Source: Calditrichota bacterium
GTDB taxonomy: Bacteria > Calditrichota > Calditrichia > RBG-13-44-9 > J042
Length of the DNA: 64,000 nt
Direction of reading: 5' to 3'
Assembly: GCA_013150955.1 (NCBI GenBank)
Contig: JAADJD010000012.1
Location: 62,001 to 126,000 of the forward strand
The notes beneath the pieces were generated by a model. That model was not told the origin of the DNA and did no database searches. It saw only the letters and a program-made list of their open reading frames with translations. Positions 1 through 9,313 of this stretch are shown here, in pieces (the stretch's first letter is position 1; each line of letters opens with the position of its first letter). The position numbers and the translations under genes are program-made.

Positions 1-321
1 ATAGAATAGTTTGATGATGACCCCTTCCAGGAAAGTACTCCAATTGTGGATCTGCAAAATTTGAATGCCATCGGACTTGATTTTTCGGGACAAATGCCAG
101 AGGGCTTTAAAGTCCCGTCCCGACTGGCGATTCAAGTGGAATATGGGCACGTCATCTCGAACACGGGCACAGAATTCGGGATCGCTGAAATGCAACACGT
201 ACAAAAAGGGCTCAAACCGGTCACGATCCAGGTGATTTAAAAGCGTCAGGACAAAATTTTCCAATCCCGCCGGGACAAAGTAATTAACCAGGTATCCAAC
301 GCGAATTTTTTCGGTTGCCAT
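1..321 (-). CDS. Glycosyltransferase family 4, N-terminal part (cut by window edge)
   Basis: The reading frame starts at an ATG at 321 and runs off the left edge after 107 codons. The N-terminus reads MATEKIRVGYLVNYF, followed by VPAGLENFVLTLLNHL. This is the usual start of a GT-B fold glycosyltransferase: a first beta strand, a glycine-containing loop and a helix that scans for a donor-processing partner. A later stretch ILQIHNWSTFLEGV fits the 'history of the first Rossmann domain' seen in GT4 enzymes of the EpsD/Stp class. It would add a sugar to a lipid-linked polysaccharide unit at the cytoplasmic face. It lies downstream of the epimerase gene on the same strand, with 173 bp between them. 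The donor-binding C-terminal half is outside the window, so the exact family is inferred. Confidence 0.75.
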   Translation of the reverse strand, partial: MATEKIRVGYLVNYFVPAGLENFVLTLLNHLDRDRFEPFLYVLHFSDPEFCARVRDDVPIFHLNRQSGRDFKALWHLSRKIKSDGIQILQIHNWSTFLEGVIIKLFY

Positions 322-494
322 AATCCCTCGTTTTGCTTCTCACACTTGAAATTTAGATCGGGTGCACCATGGTTCCATGGTGATCATCATGGCATTAACT
401 ACACTTCACCCGCCTCCATGCCCCCGGCAGGGGGGACACGAGTCGGGCGAAAGTGAACCATTCACCGGATGATTTCTTAGATCAGAGGATGGGC

Positions 495-1475
495 TCAGGA
501 TTCTGATTTTTCCGCTGCCAGCTTTGCAGCGTATTTTACCCCGGATGGGGAGTGCTTCAATATGTATTTGTAGACCTCTTTGAGGCCATAATCAAGGGGT
601 GTGTTCGGTTTAAATCCGGTAGTTTCGAACAGCTTCTGGGAGGAACCGAACCGCCGTTCGACTTCAAAATCATACCGATTCTTGGATGGGGTAATGTACA
701 CGATCTCCGAATCCGATCCGGTCAATTCTTTAATTTTAAATGCCAGCTCTTCGATAGTGATTTCATCCTCGTTAGAAATATTGAAAATTCCACAACCTGT
801 GGCCTTTTTCGTTAATTCCACCGTGGCGGTGATGACGTCACCAATCCAGGTGAAATCTCGCGTTTGCTTACCGGTACCGTAAATGGTGATCGGTTTCCCG
901 GTTAAGGCCTGCTCAAAAAATCGGGGGATGACCATGCGATTGTCCTGTTTGGGGCCATAAACGTTAAAGAACCGAAGCGATATGGATTGTAAATTCTTTT
1001 CTTCATACAGGGACGCCAGATAGATCTCATTGTATCGCTTGGCAATTGCGTAACTGGATTTGGGAGACACGTCGAAATCTTCCTTAACGGCCTGTTCAAT
1101 TGCTGACTTTCCGTACACCCCGCTGGTAGAGGCATAAATGATCTTTTCCACCCCATAGTACACCGCTGCTTTTGCCACGTTGGTCATACCAACCACTTCC
1201 GTCTCCATGGTTTCCACTGGGTTATCGGCCACAATATCTACCCCCAGCACAGCTGCAAAATGGTAAATATAATCGCAATCCCTGGCCGCTTCCATAACCG
1301 TGTGGTAGTCCCGCACATCCCCCTCAATCAGGGTAATTTTTTTGAGGGTTTCCTTGTCCAGTTTGTTACCCCTCCGGAAATTGTCCAGGACAACCACATC
1401 ATAGCCCATTTCGACCAGACGGTCGACGAGATGACTGCCAATAAACCCGGCTCCCCCGGTGACTAATGCCTTCAT
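495..1475 (-). CDS. NAD-dependent nucleotide-sugar epimerase/dehydratase (extended SDR)
   Basis: This 326-residue protein is an extended short-chain dehydrogenase acting on nucleotide sugars. The N-terminal dinucleotide-binding motif GGAGFIGSHL is at residues 7-16, and the catalytic Ser plus YxxxK pair appear around residues 117-147 (STSGVYG, then SSYAIAKRYNE). The substrate-side motif RFFNVYGPKQ follows near residue 170. Length and motifs match UDP-glucose 4-epimerase-like and UDP-glucuronate decarboxylase-like enzymes; sequence alone does not settle the substrate. It probably makes a sugar donor for the surrounding polysaccharide locus. The start is ATG at 1475, preceded by a GAGG-type ribosome-binding site. 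The next gene upstream, a deacetylase, ends 52 bp away on the same strand. Confidence 0.88.
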   Translation of the reverse strand: MKALVTGGAGFIGSHLVDRLVEMGYDVVVLDNFRRGNKLDKETLKKITLIEGDVRDYHTVMEAARDCDYIYHFAAVLGVDIVADNPVETMETEVVGMTNVAKAAVYYGVEKIIYASTSGVYGKSAIEQAVKEDFDVSPKSSYAIAKRYNEIYLASLYEEKNLQSISLRFFNVYGPKQDNRMVIPRFFEQALTGKPITIYGTGKQTRDFTWIGDVITATVELTKKATGCGIFNISNEDEITIEELAFKIKELTGSDSEIVYITPSKNRYDFEVERRFGSSQKLFETTGFKPNTPLDYGLKEVYKYILKHSPSGVKYAAKLAAEKSES

Positions 1476-1527
1476 AATTCCTCCATCGTGATGTTTTTAT
1501 TATTTATCGAACACATAATCGATTTTT

Positions 1528-2565
1528 TTAATGGATCCAGGTACCTGCAATAATGGCCTTAAAAATAGGCAGGCTCATGAAATAACTGATATTGATGCGA
1601 TACAACGCATAGCGACGCAACGGAATGAAGTCGGGTTCGTTAAATCCGGGAATTTGCGTAAACGCACATTTGTACCCCAGCTGCATCAGGATGCGGGTGT
1701 CCCTTTCCGAAAAATTCTCTTTCTCGCCGTTGGGATAGGAAAAATACTCGCAGGCCTCGTGGGTTTCCTGTTCGATGATCCGCTTGGACTCCGCCAGAGT
1801 CTCTTCCACCTCGCGGGCTGTCAGGTTGTTTAATAAAAAATGGTGCGTGGTATGTGATCCAAAAATCATTCCCGATTGACTCATCTCCCGGATTTGATCC
1901 CAGCTCATGAATCGATAACGGTCTGGCGCCAGTTCGTCCGTTGCCACATCATCCGTTTGCTGGCGAAGTTCCTCCAGTACCTCTTCAATCACCGAGCGCC
2001 GTTGCAATTTCAAAATCTTCCGCAAACGAATGGACGCATGCTCTTTCTCCGGAACCGTTCTCAACGTAAACTCATGCGCGTGACCATCAATAACCAGATG
2101 CAATTTCTTTCGGTGAGTGTGCATGATCCGATAATTGACCTCCTCCGTCCACAACATCTTCTGTGAACCCATAAAATCGGTCGTCAGAAAAAAATGCCCC
2201 ACCACTCCATATTTCTTCAGCACGGGAAAGGCATATTTGTAATTGTTTTCAAACCCATCGTCAAACGTAATCAATATGTAGGGACGGGAAACCCGCTTTC
2301 GTTTCGATCCAATGACCTCGAACAAATCCTTCACCGACAGGGGAATATACCGGGAGCGAACAAAACGAATCTGTTGCTCGAAATCTTCCTGCGTGACCAC
2401 ATTTCGGTATTCAAATAAATGTTCCCCGTTTTTAATCAACTCTCTTGGAATGACGCCATGATAGGTTAACACCACAACTGAATTTTGCCTCAACCACCGT
2501 TTGAAAGCATTTAATCCACTGTATTCTAATATATTGGCAAAGCTATTTTTTAGCCAGGCTTTCAT
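1528..2565 (-). CDS. Polysaccharide deacetylase family protein (NodB domain)
   Basis: A 345-residue carbohydrate esterase family 4 protein that would remove N- or O-acetyl groups from a polysaccharide. The first NodB motif ITFDDGFENNYKYAF gives the catalytic and metal-binding Asp pair. The metal-binding H-x3-H motif is in FGSHTTHHF, and the later FSYPNGEKE supplies the groove motif. An N-terminal VVVLTYHGVIP segment is typical of the family. There is no obvious signal peptide, although the N-terminus is mildly amphipathic. Its ATG overlaps the end of the flippase gene by 23 bp, and a GGGA ribosome-binding site lies inside that gene, so translation is probably coupled. It is one of two deacetylases in this locus; the other (18501-19358) belongs to a different subfamily. 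Confidence 0.88.
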   Translation of the reverse strand: MKAWLKNSFANILEYSGLNAFKRWLRQNSVVVLTYHGVIPRELIKNGEHLFEYRNVVTQEDFEQQIRFVRSRYIPLSVKDLFEVIGSKRKRVSRPYILITFDDGFENNYKYAFPVLKKYGVVGHFFLTTDFMGSQKMLWTEEVNYRIMHTHRKKLHLVIDGHAHEFTLRTVPEKEHASIRLRKILKLQRRSVIEEVLEELRQQTDDVATDELAPDRYRFMSWDQIREMSQSGMIFGSHTTHHFLLNNLTAREVEETLAESKRIIEQETHEACEYFSYPNGEKENFSERDTRILMQLGYKCAFTQIPGFNEPDFIPLRRYALYRINISYFMSLPIFKAIIAGTWIH

Positions 2566-4042
2566 TGGGCTTTCCCTGCATTTTCGCTAATCCCTTTTTG
2601 AAGAACTCTGCAATTTCGATAAAGAATTCCCCCACAAATGCTTTCCGCCATACAAGGTGAGAAATCACCAGCATGGATCCAAAAATGATGGTTAACATCA
2701 GGGCTTTTATGGGACTGTATTCATCAAAATACTGACCCAATAAATGATTGCTTAAAAACGTAACCCCGAACGTTGGAACAAAATATAACCACAAATCCCA
2801 TTGATTGTTCAAAAAATCCTTGAATCCAAATGGAATCACTCGTGAGATTAAAAAGACCATGGCCAGCAGATAAAAGGCACTGCTAAAGACCACGGCAATG
2901 GCCACCCCATTGATGCCATACGGCAAACTGAGGAAGATGCTGCTTGCCAGCAAAAACCAGTACATGGATTGCACCATTGTCCACCGAAATACCCGCTTTT
3001 TTGCCATGACCACCGGATTAAAAATCACCACCATGGAATTGATCAACCCGGAGGCGCACATGATTTGCAAAGGCTGAATGGTGGGAATCCACTTGGGGCC
3101 GTATAAATTGTAGATTAATGCGGGAGCCAGAAAGAACAACAGTCCATGAATGGGATAGGAAATGACTCCAACACTCTGCAATACTTTATGGACACCGGCA
3201 CGAATTTTTTCGTCCTGATCCTGGATTTTCGAGTAGGCCGCAAAAAGAACCGCATTCATGTTACGCGCCACCCGCCGACGGGTCATATTCATCAAATTAA
3301 ACGCCCGTTCATAATACCCCAGCTGATCGGTGCCCAAAAATTTTCCAATGATGAAGTAATCCGTATTTTTAATAAAATAATTCAGGTAATTGGCCAGGGT
3401 AACGCCCAATCCAAATTTGGCCAGATCTTTTAACTTGGCAATGCTGAAACGCAGCCCCGGCAACCAGCGGGCATAAGCAAACAGCAAAATCAACCGAATG
3501 GCGTTACCAATCAGCATCCCCCAGACCAGGCTCCACACGCCAAATCCCAGAATGGCAAAAATCACCGCAATGGTAATGTTGATGATATTGCGAAGCAGTC
3601 GGGAGAAAGCCAGCTGTTTAAACTGAAGCCGTTTTTTCAGCAGGGCATCCGGCACACCGGACATGGCTTCAATGAAAAATGCCAGGGCTACCACAGGTAA
3701 GATAGACTCCAGCATCGGGCTTTCGAAAAAGGCCTGAACGTAGGGTGCAGTGACCACCACCCCAATAGTGATGACGGAATAAATAGCGAAATTAAACCAG
3801 AACATGCTGTCCACATGTCCACGATCGATTTCTTTTTTCTGCACCAGGGAAGCGCTAAACCCAAAATTTGCCAGCCGCTTGGCAAAATTGATGAAAATGG
3901 CCGCAATGCCCATCAAACCAAAATCCTGAGGAAACAGGATGCGTGCCAGGATGATGCTTCCCCCAAAACGCAACACCTGAATCCCCACATCGGCAATCAC
4001 GTTCCAGGCAATGCCGGCTTTTGCTTTCTCTCGAACGCCCAA
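2543..4042 (-). CDS. Polysaccharide flippase, MOP superfamily (Wzx-like)
   Basis: A 499-residue integral membrane protein with about 12-14 hydrophobic segments. It resembles the oligosaccharide flippases of the MOP superfamily (Wzx/RfbX, WzxC type), which move undecaprenyl-linked repeat units across the inner membrane. The N-terminal stretch GIAWNVIADVGIQVLRFGG and the following FPQDFGLMGIAAIF closely follow the 'W..l......v..ilLaRlLsPedFGl' signature of the polysaccharide_synt family. The start is a TTG that follows the stop codon of the GT4 gene with no gap, so the two are probably translated together. Its end overlaps the deacetylase gene. The role is supported by both sequence and neighbours. 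Confidence 0.88.
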   Translation of the reverse strand: MGVREKAKAGIAWNVIADVGIQVLRFGGSIILARILFPQDFGLMGIAAIFINFAKRLANFGFSASLVQKKEIDRGHVDSMFWFNFAIYSVITIGVVVTAPYVQAFFESPMLESILPVVALAFFIEAMSGVPDALLKKRLQFKQLAFSRLLRNIINITIAVIFAILGFGVWSLVWGMLIGNAIRLILLFAYARWLPGLRFSIAKLKDLAKFGLGVTLANYLNYFIKNTDYFIIGKFLGTDQLGYYERAFNLMNMTRRRVARNMNAVLFAAYSKIQDQDEKIRAGVHKVLQSVGVISYPIHGLLFFLAPALIYNLYGPKWIPTIQPLQIMCASGLINSMVVIFNPVVMAKKRVFRWTMVQSMYWFLLASSIFLSLPYGINGVAIAVVFSSAFYLLAMVFLISRVIPFGFKDFLNNQWDLWLYFVPTFGVTFLSNHLLGQYFDEYSPIKALMLTIIFGSMLVISHLVWRKAFVGEFFIEIAEFFKKGLAKMQGKPNESLAKK

Positions 4043-5440
4043 TTAGTCACCCCGTTCTTCTACGGTACTTAAAATTTCTTCCAGACGCCGAACGATGTTG
4101 GGAACCATGAATTTTTGCATTTCGCTGGCATCCGGTTGAAATCGGGGTTGCGGTTCCCGGCCAATGAATTCAAAAAATTCTATCAAAGACTTCCGGGAAT
4201 CGTTATAGGAGACCACCCCAACCCCCAATTGGTGAATCAGCTTTTCGCTAATGCTATGGGGTTCTACCACGCCCCAGATCGGTCGGGGAATGGTCAGGTA
4301 ATCAAAGAACTTCGCGGGTACCTGAATGCGGGTAACCGGTTGTAAAATCAAAAGCCAGTCCGCATCCTTCATGGCTGCCAGCGCCACTTCGTAGGGTTGA
4401 CTGGGAAGAAACTCCACCTGACTGGATAATTGATTTTCCTGCACGTAAGCATGCAGGTACTGTAAATCCGGTGTGATGTGCCCCAGAAATTTAAACCGAA
4501 TCCGCCGCGCAACCTCCGGCTGTTGCTCGCGAAATTGAATGAACGCATCAAAAATCTTACGGGGATCCCGTTTTTTGTACAATGTGCCCGCGTGAATAAT
4601 AACAATTTCATCCAATCCGCGGGTGGCCTTTGGTGCCAGCACCTGTTTTAAATCGGTGAACTGGGGATCAAATCCGTTGGTCAAAACCGCGCTTTTTTCC
4701 CGTATACCCGAATTGGGATAGCAGGATAGATACTCCTGTAGCAACACATCGTTATTAAAAATCAACACATCGGCAATTTTTAACGTTTTTTCTTCATAAC
4801 GTAAATCCAGGTACCGGGCGGTTTTCTCGTACAAATTTCGCACCTCTTTCGACCACTGGCTGCGTGCCCAGGGATCCCGAAAATCGGTAACATATGTAAA
4901 CGAAATAAGCCGTCTTAAGGCATTCAATGCAATGTAGGGAGAATGAGGCGGCGAGCTGGAAAACACGTATGGGATTTTGTGTTTTCGGATCAACCGGAAC
5001 GCGTGAAAAAACACCGGGATAATCCATCCGTTCTCCCGATCGGGATACTGCATCATTCGGGTGACAAACTCTTTGATTTGAAAGAAGAGCGAACCCCGCT
5101 GTGATTTTTCCGGTTTTGCTTTTGGCTTAACGGTAGCGGTGGCTTTTTCCGGTTTTTCGGTGGGGGCTTTGCGCTTTTTTCGGAAGAATCGCTTCAATCG
5201 ATCCCACCACAGAAACGGATCGATTTTACCGGTACGGATCACCTGCACCTGAGAATCCAGCAAAACCCCATAATCCACAATTTGCTGGCCAGGGTAGTAT
5301 TTTTCCTTCAGCGTCAGTACAAAAACTTCCCAGCCGTCCTGTTTTAAATATTTCATGAATTTCACCATTCGCTGGGTACCCACGGAAGGGCTGGGAGGGA
5401 AATGGGGGGTCACAAACAGGATTTTCTTTTCCCGCCTCAT
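4043..5440 (-). CDS. Glycosyltransferase family 4
   Basis: A 465-residue GT-B glycosyltransferase. The N-terminus KKILFVTPHFPPSPSVGTQR is the standard acceptor-side start of GT4 enzymes, and the Rossmann-type donor half includes IVIIHAGTLYKKRDP (near residue 285) and FLPSQPYEVALAAMKDADW. A low-complexity Lys/Pro/Glu-rich insertion at roughly residues 90-118 separates two parts of the N-terminal domain and looks like a flexible linker. The gene overlaps the upstream O-ligase gene by the four bases ATGA and abuts the flippase gene downstream, so it is embedded in one translationally coupled block. The sugar it transfers cannot be read from sequence. Confidence 0.87.
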   Translation of the reverse strand: MRREKKILFVTPHFPPSPSVGTQRMVKFMKYLKQDGWEVFVLTLKEKYYPGQQIVDYGVLLDSQVQVIRTGKIDPFLWWDRLKRFFRKKRKAPTEKPEKATATVKPKAKPEKSQRGSLFFQIKEFVTRMMQYPDRENGWIIPVFFHAFRLIRKHKIPYVFSSSPPHSPYIALNALRRLISFTYVTDFRDPWARSQWSKEVRNLYEKTARYLDLRYEEKTLKIADVLIFNNDVLLQEYLSCYPNSGIREKSAVLTNGFDPQFTDLKQVLAPKATRGLDEIVIIHAGTLYKKRDPRKIFDAFIQFREQQPEVARRIRFKFLGHITPDLQYLHAYVQENQLSSQVEFLPSQPYEVALAAMKDADWLLILQPVTRIQVPAKFFDYLTIPRPIWGVVEPHSISEKLIHQLGVGVVSYNDSRKSLIEFFEFIGREPQPRFQPDASEMQKFMVPNIVRRLEEILSTVEERGD

Positions 5441-6711
5441 GCGGCCTGTTCCTCCATATCCCGATTGATGATATTGGCCAGCACCACCGCCAGAGCCGCA
5501 TACCAGTACAACACCTCGGCATACAGCCGGTTGGTAAAAAATCCCGCGGTGAGCAAACCAATGATGGCCAGCTGAAGAGAAATCAGGTCATAATAATATA
5601 TTTTCCTCAATGCGGGAAACCGCTTGAGACGCACCTTTAGCCGGTGAATGACCAGGAAGGTATGAATTAAAAATCCCATGAACATGATGAACCCTGGAAT
5701 GCCCCAATCGACCCCTGCCAGCAAGAAGGTATTGTGCACCGTTCGGGCACCCTTTTCCTGCATTTTGGGAACCAGTTCCGGTACATAATCGAACACCAGC
5801 AAAGAAAAGCCTTCGTCGCCCACACCCAGGGGATAATCTTTAATTACATTGATGGCACCCCGCCACAGGTAGAAGCGGCTGGCTGCAGAGCCCTCTTCCT
5901 TTGGCGTAAGGGTGGTTTTCTGGCGCTCCCAGAACTGTTCGTTGGCCAGCCACAAGACCATCACCCCCGCGGCCACCAGCGCCAGGACGATTTTTAATTT
6001 TTCCTTTGGAGGGAATAAGATAAATCCCACAGCACCAATCATCAGCAGAGCCACAAAGGCGCCACGACTGTTGGCCAGGATCATCAGGTTAATGAGGAAA
6101 GGAACGGACAGAATGATGAACATTTTTAACCAGCGGTTTCCTCTCAAAAAGCGGGTACCAAAATAGGGCATGGTGCTTACCACATGGGCAGAGATGGCGT
6201 TTTCTTCGGTGGCGTTCGGGGCAATCACACCCAGGTAGCGATTGCTTCCCCGTTCATAGGCAATGCGCCCAAAATTGGCCACGCCCAGCATAAGGGTCAG
6301 AATAAACCAATCGTAATGCTTGCGTTCCCGAAGGATCAGGATGATCATTAGGTAAAACATGACGAATTTGGTAAATTCCCAGGTCTGCCTGAAACTCTCA
6401 TCCGGTCGCAAGGCCCAGCCGAAGGAGACAATGTACATCCAGGCCAGGAGAATGGCCAGCCAGAAGAATGGCCCCAGATAGATGTGGGGCATCTGCCGCA
6501 GCTTGTGGCGATTCAGGAAAAAGCTAATCAGGGTTACTATGCCAATCAGAAAGGGATACCGCAAATTGGGCACCGAATCTCCCCACCACATATATGGGGG
6601 ATGATTATGCCATTCGAAGACGTACAGCAAAATGCCAAATACTGGATTAAATAACGTCGCCACCATGCCGACGGCGAACACAAGCATAAAGGCGATTGCA
6701 GTGAGTGGCAT
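5437..6711 (-). CDS. O-antigen ligase/polymerase-like membrane protein, exosortase A-associated type
   Basis: A 424-residue membrane protein with about ten hydrophobic helices and the large periplasmic loop typical of the Wzy_C (O-antigen ligase) family. The N-terminal GILLYVFEWHNHPPYMWWG closely resembles the 'exosortase A system-associated O-glycosylation ligase' subfamily. The loop motif ILANSRGAFVALL and the later VHNTFLLAGVDWGIPG carry the conserved Arg and His found in ligases. It would polymerise lipid-linked units or ligate the glycan to an acceptor outside the inner membrane. ATG at 6711 has a GAGGG ribosome-binding site. It is coupled to the downstream GT4 gene by an ATGA overlap. 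Ligase and polymerase roles cannot be separated here. Confidence 0.8.
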   Translation of the reverse strand: MPLTAIAFMLVFAVGMVATLFNPVFGILLYVFEWHNHPPYMWWGDSVPNLRYPFLIGIVTLISFFLNRHKLRQMPHIYLGPFFWLAILLAWMYIVSFGWALRPDESFRQTWEFTKFVMFYLMIILILRERKHYDWFILTLMLGVANFGRIAYERGSNRYLGVIAPNATEENAISAHVVSTMPYFGTRFLRGNRWLKMFIILSVPFLINLMILANSRGAFVALLMIGAVGFILFPPKEKLKIVLALVAAGVMVLWLANEQFWERQKTTLTPKEEGSAASRFYLWRGAINVIKDYPLGVGDEGFSLLVFDYVPELVPKMQEKGARTVHNTFLLAGVDWGIPGFIMFMGFLIHTFLVIHRLKVRLKRFPALRKIYYYDLISLQLAIIGLLTAGFFTNRLYAEVLYWYAALAVVLANIINRDMEEQAA

Positions 6712-6734
6712 ATCCCTCGTTTTGTTTTTTTCGT

Positions 6735-7955
6735 TTAACGAAACAACTTTCGGAAACGTTTAATCAACGCGTTCCACGCGCGTTTGCTCATTTTCCGCAA
6801 AAACTGAAAGAACGGTGCGGGATCGTCCCAGGAAAATTCCGCACAAACTTTCGGCCCACGGTAACTCCGAATCCACTGCCAGAAGGTTAAACTCCCCTCC
6901 CTGCGATACGCCAGAAAGGCACTCAAATCCCGTTCAATGGAAAACCATTTGACGCCGTCCGGGTAATCCGGTGGAATGTCGAAAGGTTCTCCAAGACTGT
7001 CCAGGTAATTAATAAAGGGATAGTTCACCCCACAGGATGGCTCCAGGTAATTCCACAGGCTGAAACGCGGATTCAGCTCGATGGCGAAATATTTTTCACG
7101 AACGGGATCCCATTTAAATTGAAAGCTGGACATACCACGATAGCCCAGATGGCGTAAAAATGCGTTGCCCATGCGGAAGATTTCCCCATCGTGAGCGGTT
7201 TCGATGAATGCTGCGGAACCGTGGTGAATGGGATCCAGGCGAATCTTATGCGCCAGAAAATTGATCATGGTCTGGCCATCGCGACTGGTGTAGGTGTGCA
7301 GCGAATATTCACAATCATCATCTCCCTGAATGAACTCCTGGATGACCATTCGGGAATCGTAGACAGCAAACTGCCGATAGGCATTCAGCAAGGCCTCGGG
7401 AGTATCCACCTTTACAATTTGAATGCGTCCAAAGCGCCGCCGGAATTCCGGTGAACGCCACACATGGGAATAATAGGGTTTGATGGCGCAGGGAAATTCC
7501 AGTTGATCGATTACCCGTTGAACATCTTCCACAGACTCCGCTGCAAAGGTACGCGGCACCGGCAACTGATATTGAAGTGCCAGTTCATAAAATCCTTCCT
7601 TGCTGGTCACTTTCTGGATCACCTCGTGGGGGGGAATGACAAACTTAAACCGCCTGGCCAACCGCTCCCGATGTTGGGAGATGACCATCACGGTCACATC
7701 CGTAGTGGGCAATAGAACCCCCGGTGTACCCAGCCCATCCTGAAGGGATTCCAGATACTGGAGATAGGCTTCCGTTTGCTCAATGGGATCCGGCGCCTGA
7801 AAAGCCGTGGCAAAACGCGATGCTCCGGATACGGGATCGGGCAGGGATTGAATCAAATAAGTGGGCACACCCTGTCGCCCCAGTGCCTTAACAACCCCCA
7901 GCGCATTAATGGATTCACCCAAAACAAATGCCGTTGCCGAATATGCGGTCTTCAT
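6735..7955 (-). CDS. ATP-grasp carboxylate-amine ligase-like protein (first of two)
   Basis: A 406-residue ATP-grasp protein. The N-terminal pre-ATP-grasp domain begins with AFVLGESINALGVVKALGRQ, and the grasp core includes FPCAIKPYYSHVW near residue 155 and the metal-binding IELNPRFSLWNY near residue 315. Such enzymes activate a carboxylate as an acyl phosphate and couple it to an amine or thiol. It is paralogous to the ATP-grasp protein at 11400-12590. Both have a G-V-N-x-P segment after the metal site and the same C-terminal tail pattern (FWQW, then YRG, then a basic amphipathic end). Sitting among glycan genes, it may attach an amino acid to a sugar carboxylate or make such a building block; that is inference. 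The ATG has a GGAG ribosome-binding site. Confidence 0.82.
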   Translation of the reverse strand: MKTAYSATAFVLGESINALGVVKALGRQGVPTYLIQSLPDPVSGASRFATAFQAPDPIEQTEAYLQYLESLQDGLGTPGVLLPTTDVTVMVISQHRERLARRFKFVIPPHEVIQKVTSKEGFYELALQYQLPVPRTFAAESVEDVQRVIDQLEFPCAIKPYYSHVWRSPEFRRRFGRIQIVKVDTPEALLNAYRQFAVYDSRMVIQEFIQGDDDCEYSLHTYTSRDGQTMINFLAHKIRLDPIHHGSAAFIETAHDGEIFRMGNAFLRHLGYRGMSSFQFKWDPVREKYFAIELNPRFSLWNYLEPSCGVNYPFINYLDSLGEPFDIPPDYPDGVKWFSIERDLSAFLAYRREGSLTFWQWIRSYRGPKVCAEFSWDDPAPFFQFLRKMSKRAWNALIKRFRKLFR

Positions 7956-7999
7956 TCGCTCCCTGCGTTTATTTGATCGATGGATGGTATCTTTACCGA

Positions 8000-9124
8000 T
8001 CAGGTTCTGGCCAAAATCTTCTTAATCACCGGAGCCATTCGCTTCCGGTATTTGTAGTAGGTCAGATAGGTCTGTCCTTTAAAGGAATTGGGAAGGGTAA
8101 TCAAATAAATGTATCGATCCACCGTTCCCCAGTCTTTTTTATATTGTTCGCCCCCGCGCATGAAATCGAAAATGGATTTGCCCTGCTGAATGGCATACTG
8201 GATGGCTTCGGCCAGTATGACGGTACCGGGACTGCGATTCGACCAGGCCGGATCAAAACCCGCCTGAAAATACGCCAATGATCCGTTGTAATCGAAGCAA
8301 TACAATCCCGCTATTTTTTTCCCGTCCGCGGCAATCAAATTAAAAATTTTAATGTACCCCCGGGGCGCCAGCCGTCGGGCCATCTTCTGGTGAAAATCCA
8401 GGCGCTGCTCCCGGACAAACTTTGTATTCAACCCTTTCTGTTGAGCCCGCAGGTAGTGCAAATCAAAAATATCTTTAATGGCCGTGTCCAGTTCTTCCTG
8501 GCGATCTAAAATTTCCAGCCGCGCCTGTTCTTTTTCCAGCAGCCGACGCACCCGCCGGCGCACATTGTAACGGAAATTTGAGCTCAACGTCTTTAAATAG
8601 GCATCAAAGGAATCCGGCAACTGCACATAAGGGCATACCCGATACGGTTCCACAAACGTGGTACCATTCCGGGGCGTGCCGAACAGCTGGAAAACCAGAC
8701 TTTCCGACAGACAGTTGTTGATCTCGATGACGTCCGCACCTTCAGCAAGCGCCCGAAGATCCGCATACAGATGTTGCCGAAAATAAGGATGGTAATCTTC
8801 CGGGGAAATGACATCCAGATAATCCGAGGATTCGATCTGGGTGCCCAGAAAAGCCATCTTCCGCAACGGAATGGGCCCTACATGGGACGTATAAAGGTAA
8901 TAGGGCAACACTGCGGCAAGCTTTCCCTGATCGTAATACGCCAGAATTCGAAGCTCTGCATTTTTCAAGCGAGCATGATACACTTCCCACCAGGTGTACA
9001 TCCATTCCCAGGTCATAAAAATGTTATGCTCGGGAATGCGGGTTAATAACTGATGCCAATCGGCTTTGAGTTCCCGGAATGCTTCGGTCGTTCGAATGAT
9101 TTGCTTGTTCAGTTGAACAGACAT
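8000..9124 (-). CDS. GNAT/FemAB-like acyltransferase (CelD/BcsL type)
   Basis: A 374-residue member of the double-GNAT family that includes CelD/BcsL-like and BioF2-like proteins. The N-terminal half carries HNIFMTWEWMYTWWEVY, and the C-terminal GNAT fold ends with SIFDFMRGGEQYKKDWG, the signature 'dF..G...yK..w' of the family. These enzymes transfer acyl or aminoacyl groups, often onto polysaccharides or lipid-linked sugars. It has no membrane segment, so it is probably cytoplasmic. A gap of 45 bp separates it from the downstream ATP-grasp gene, consistent with co-transcription. The 189 bp upstream, before the GT2 gene, show nothing recognisable. The exact acyl donor is unknown. Confidence 0.8.
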   Translation of the reverse strand: MSVQLNKQIIRTTEAFRELKADWHQLLTRIPEHNIFMTWEWMYTWWEVYHARLKNAELRILAYYDQGKLAAVLPYYLYTSHVGPIPLRKMAFLGTQIESSDYLDVISPEDYHPYFRQHLYADLRALAEGADVIEINNCLSESLVFQLFGTPRNGTTFVEPYRVCPYVQLPDSFDAYLKTLSSNFRYNVRRRVRRLLEKEQARLEILDRQEELDTAIKDIFDLHYLRAQQKGLNTKFVREQRLDFHQKMARRLAPRGYIKIFNLIAADGKKIAGLYCFDYNGSLAYFQAGFDPAWSNRSPGTVILAEAIQYAIQQGKSIFDFMRGGEQYKKDWGTVDRYIYLITLPNSFKGQTYLTYYKYRKRMAPVIKKILART

Positions 9125-9313
9125 CCTTTTCTTATCCCCCTTCCTTCATCCCTGAAACGAACCCGCTATCTAATTGCGAATTCGTTTCTATACTCGACCA
9201 AATTTTCAGATTTCTAATTCCCATCTCCATAATTTATTTAAAAATCACCCGCACGTCAAAGCACGATGCCGCACCCTGAATTCTCACAGAACCCGCCAGT
9301 AAACATCGGGGGA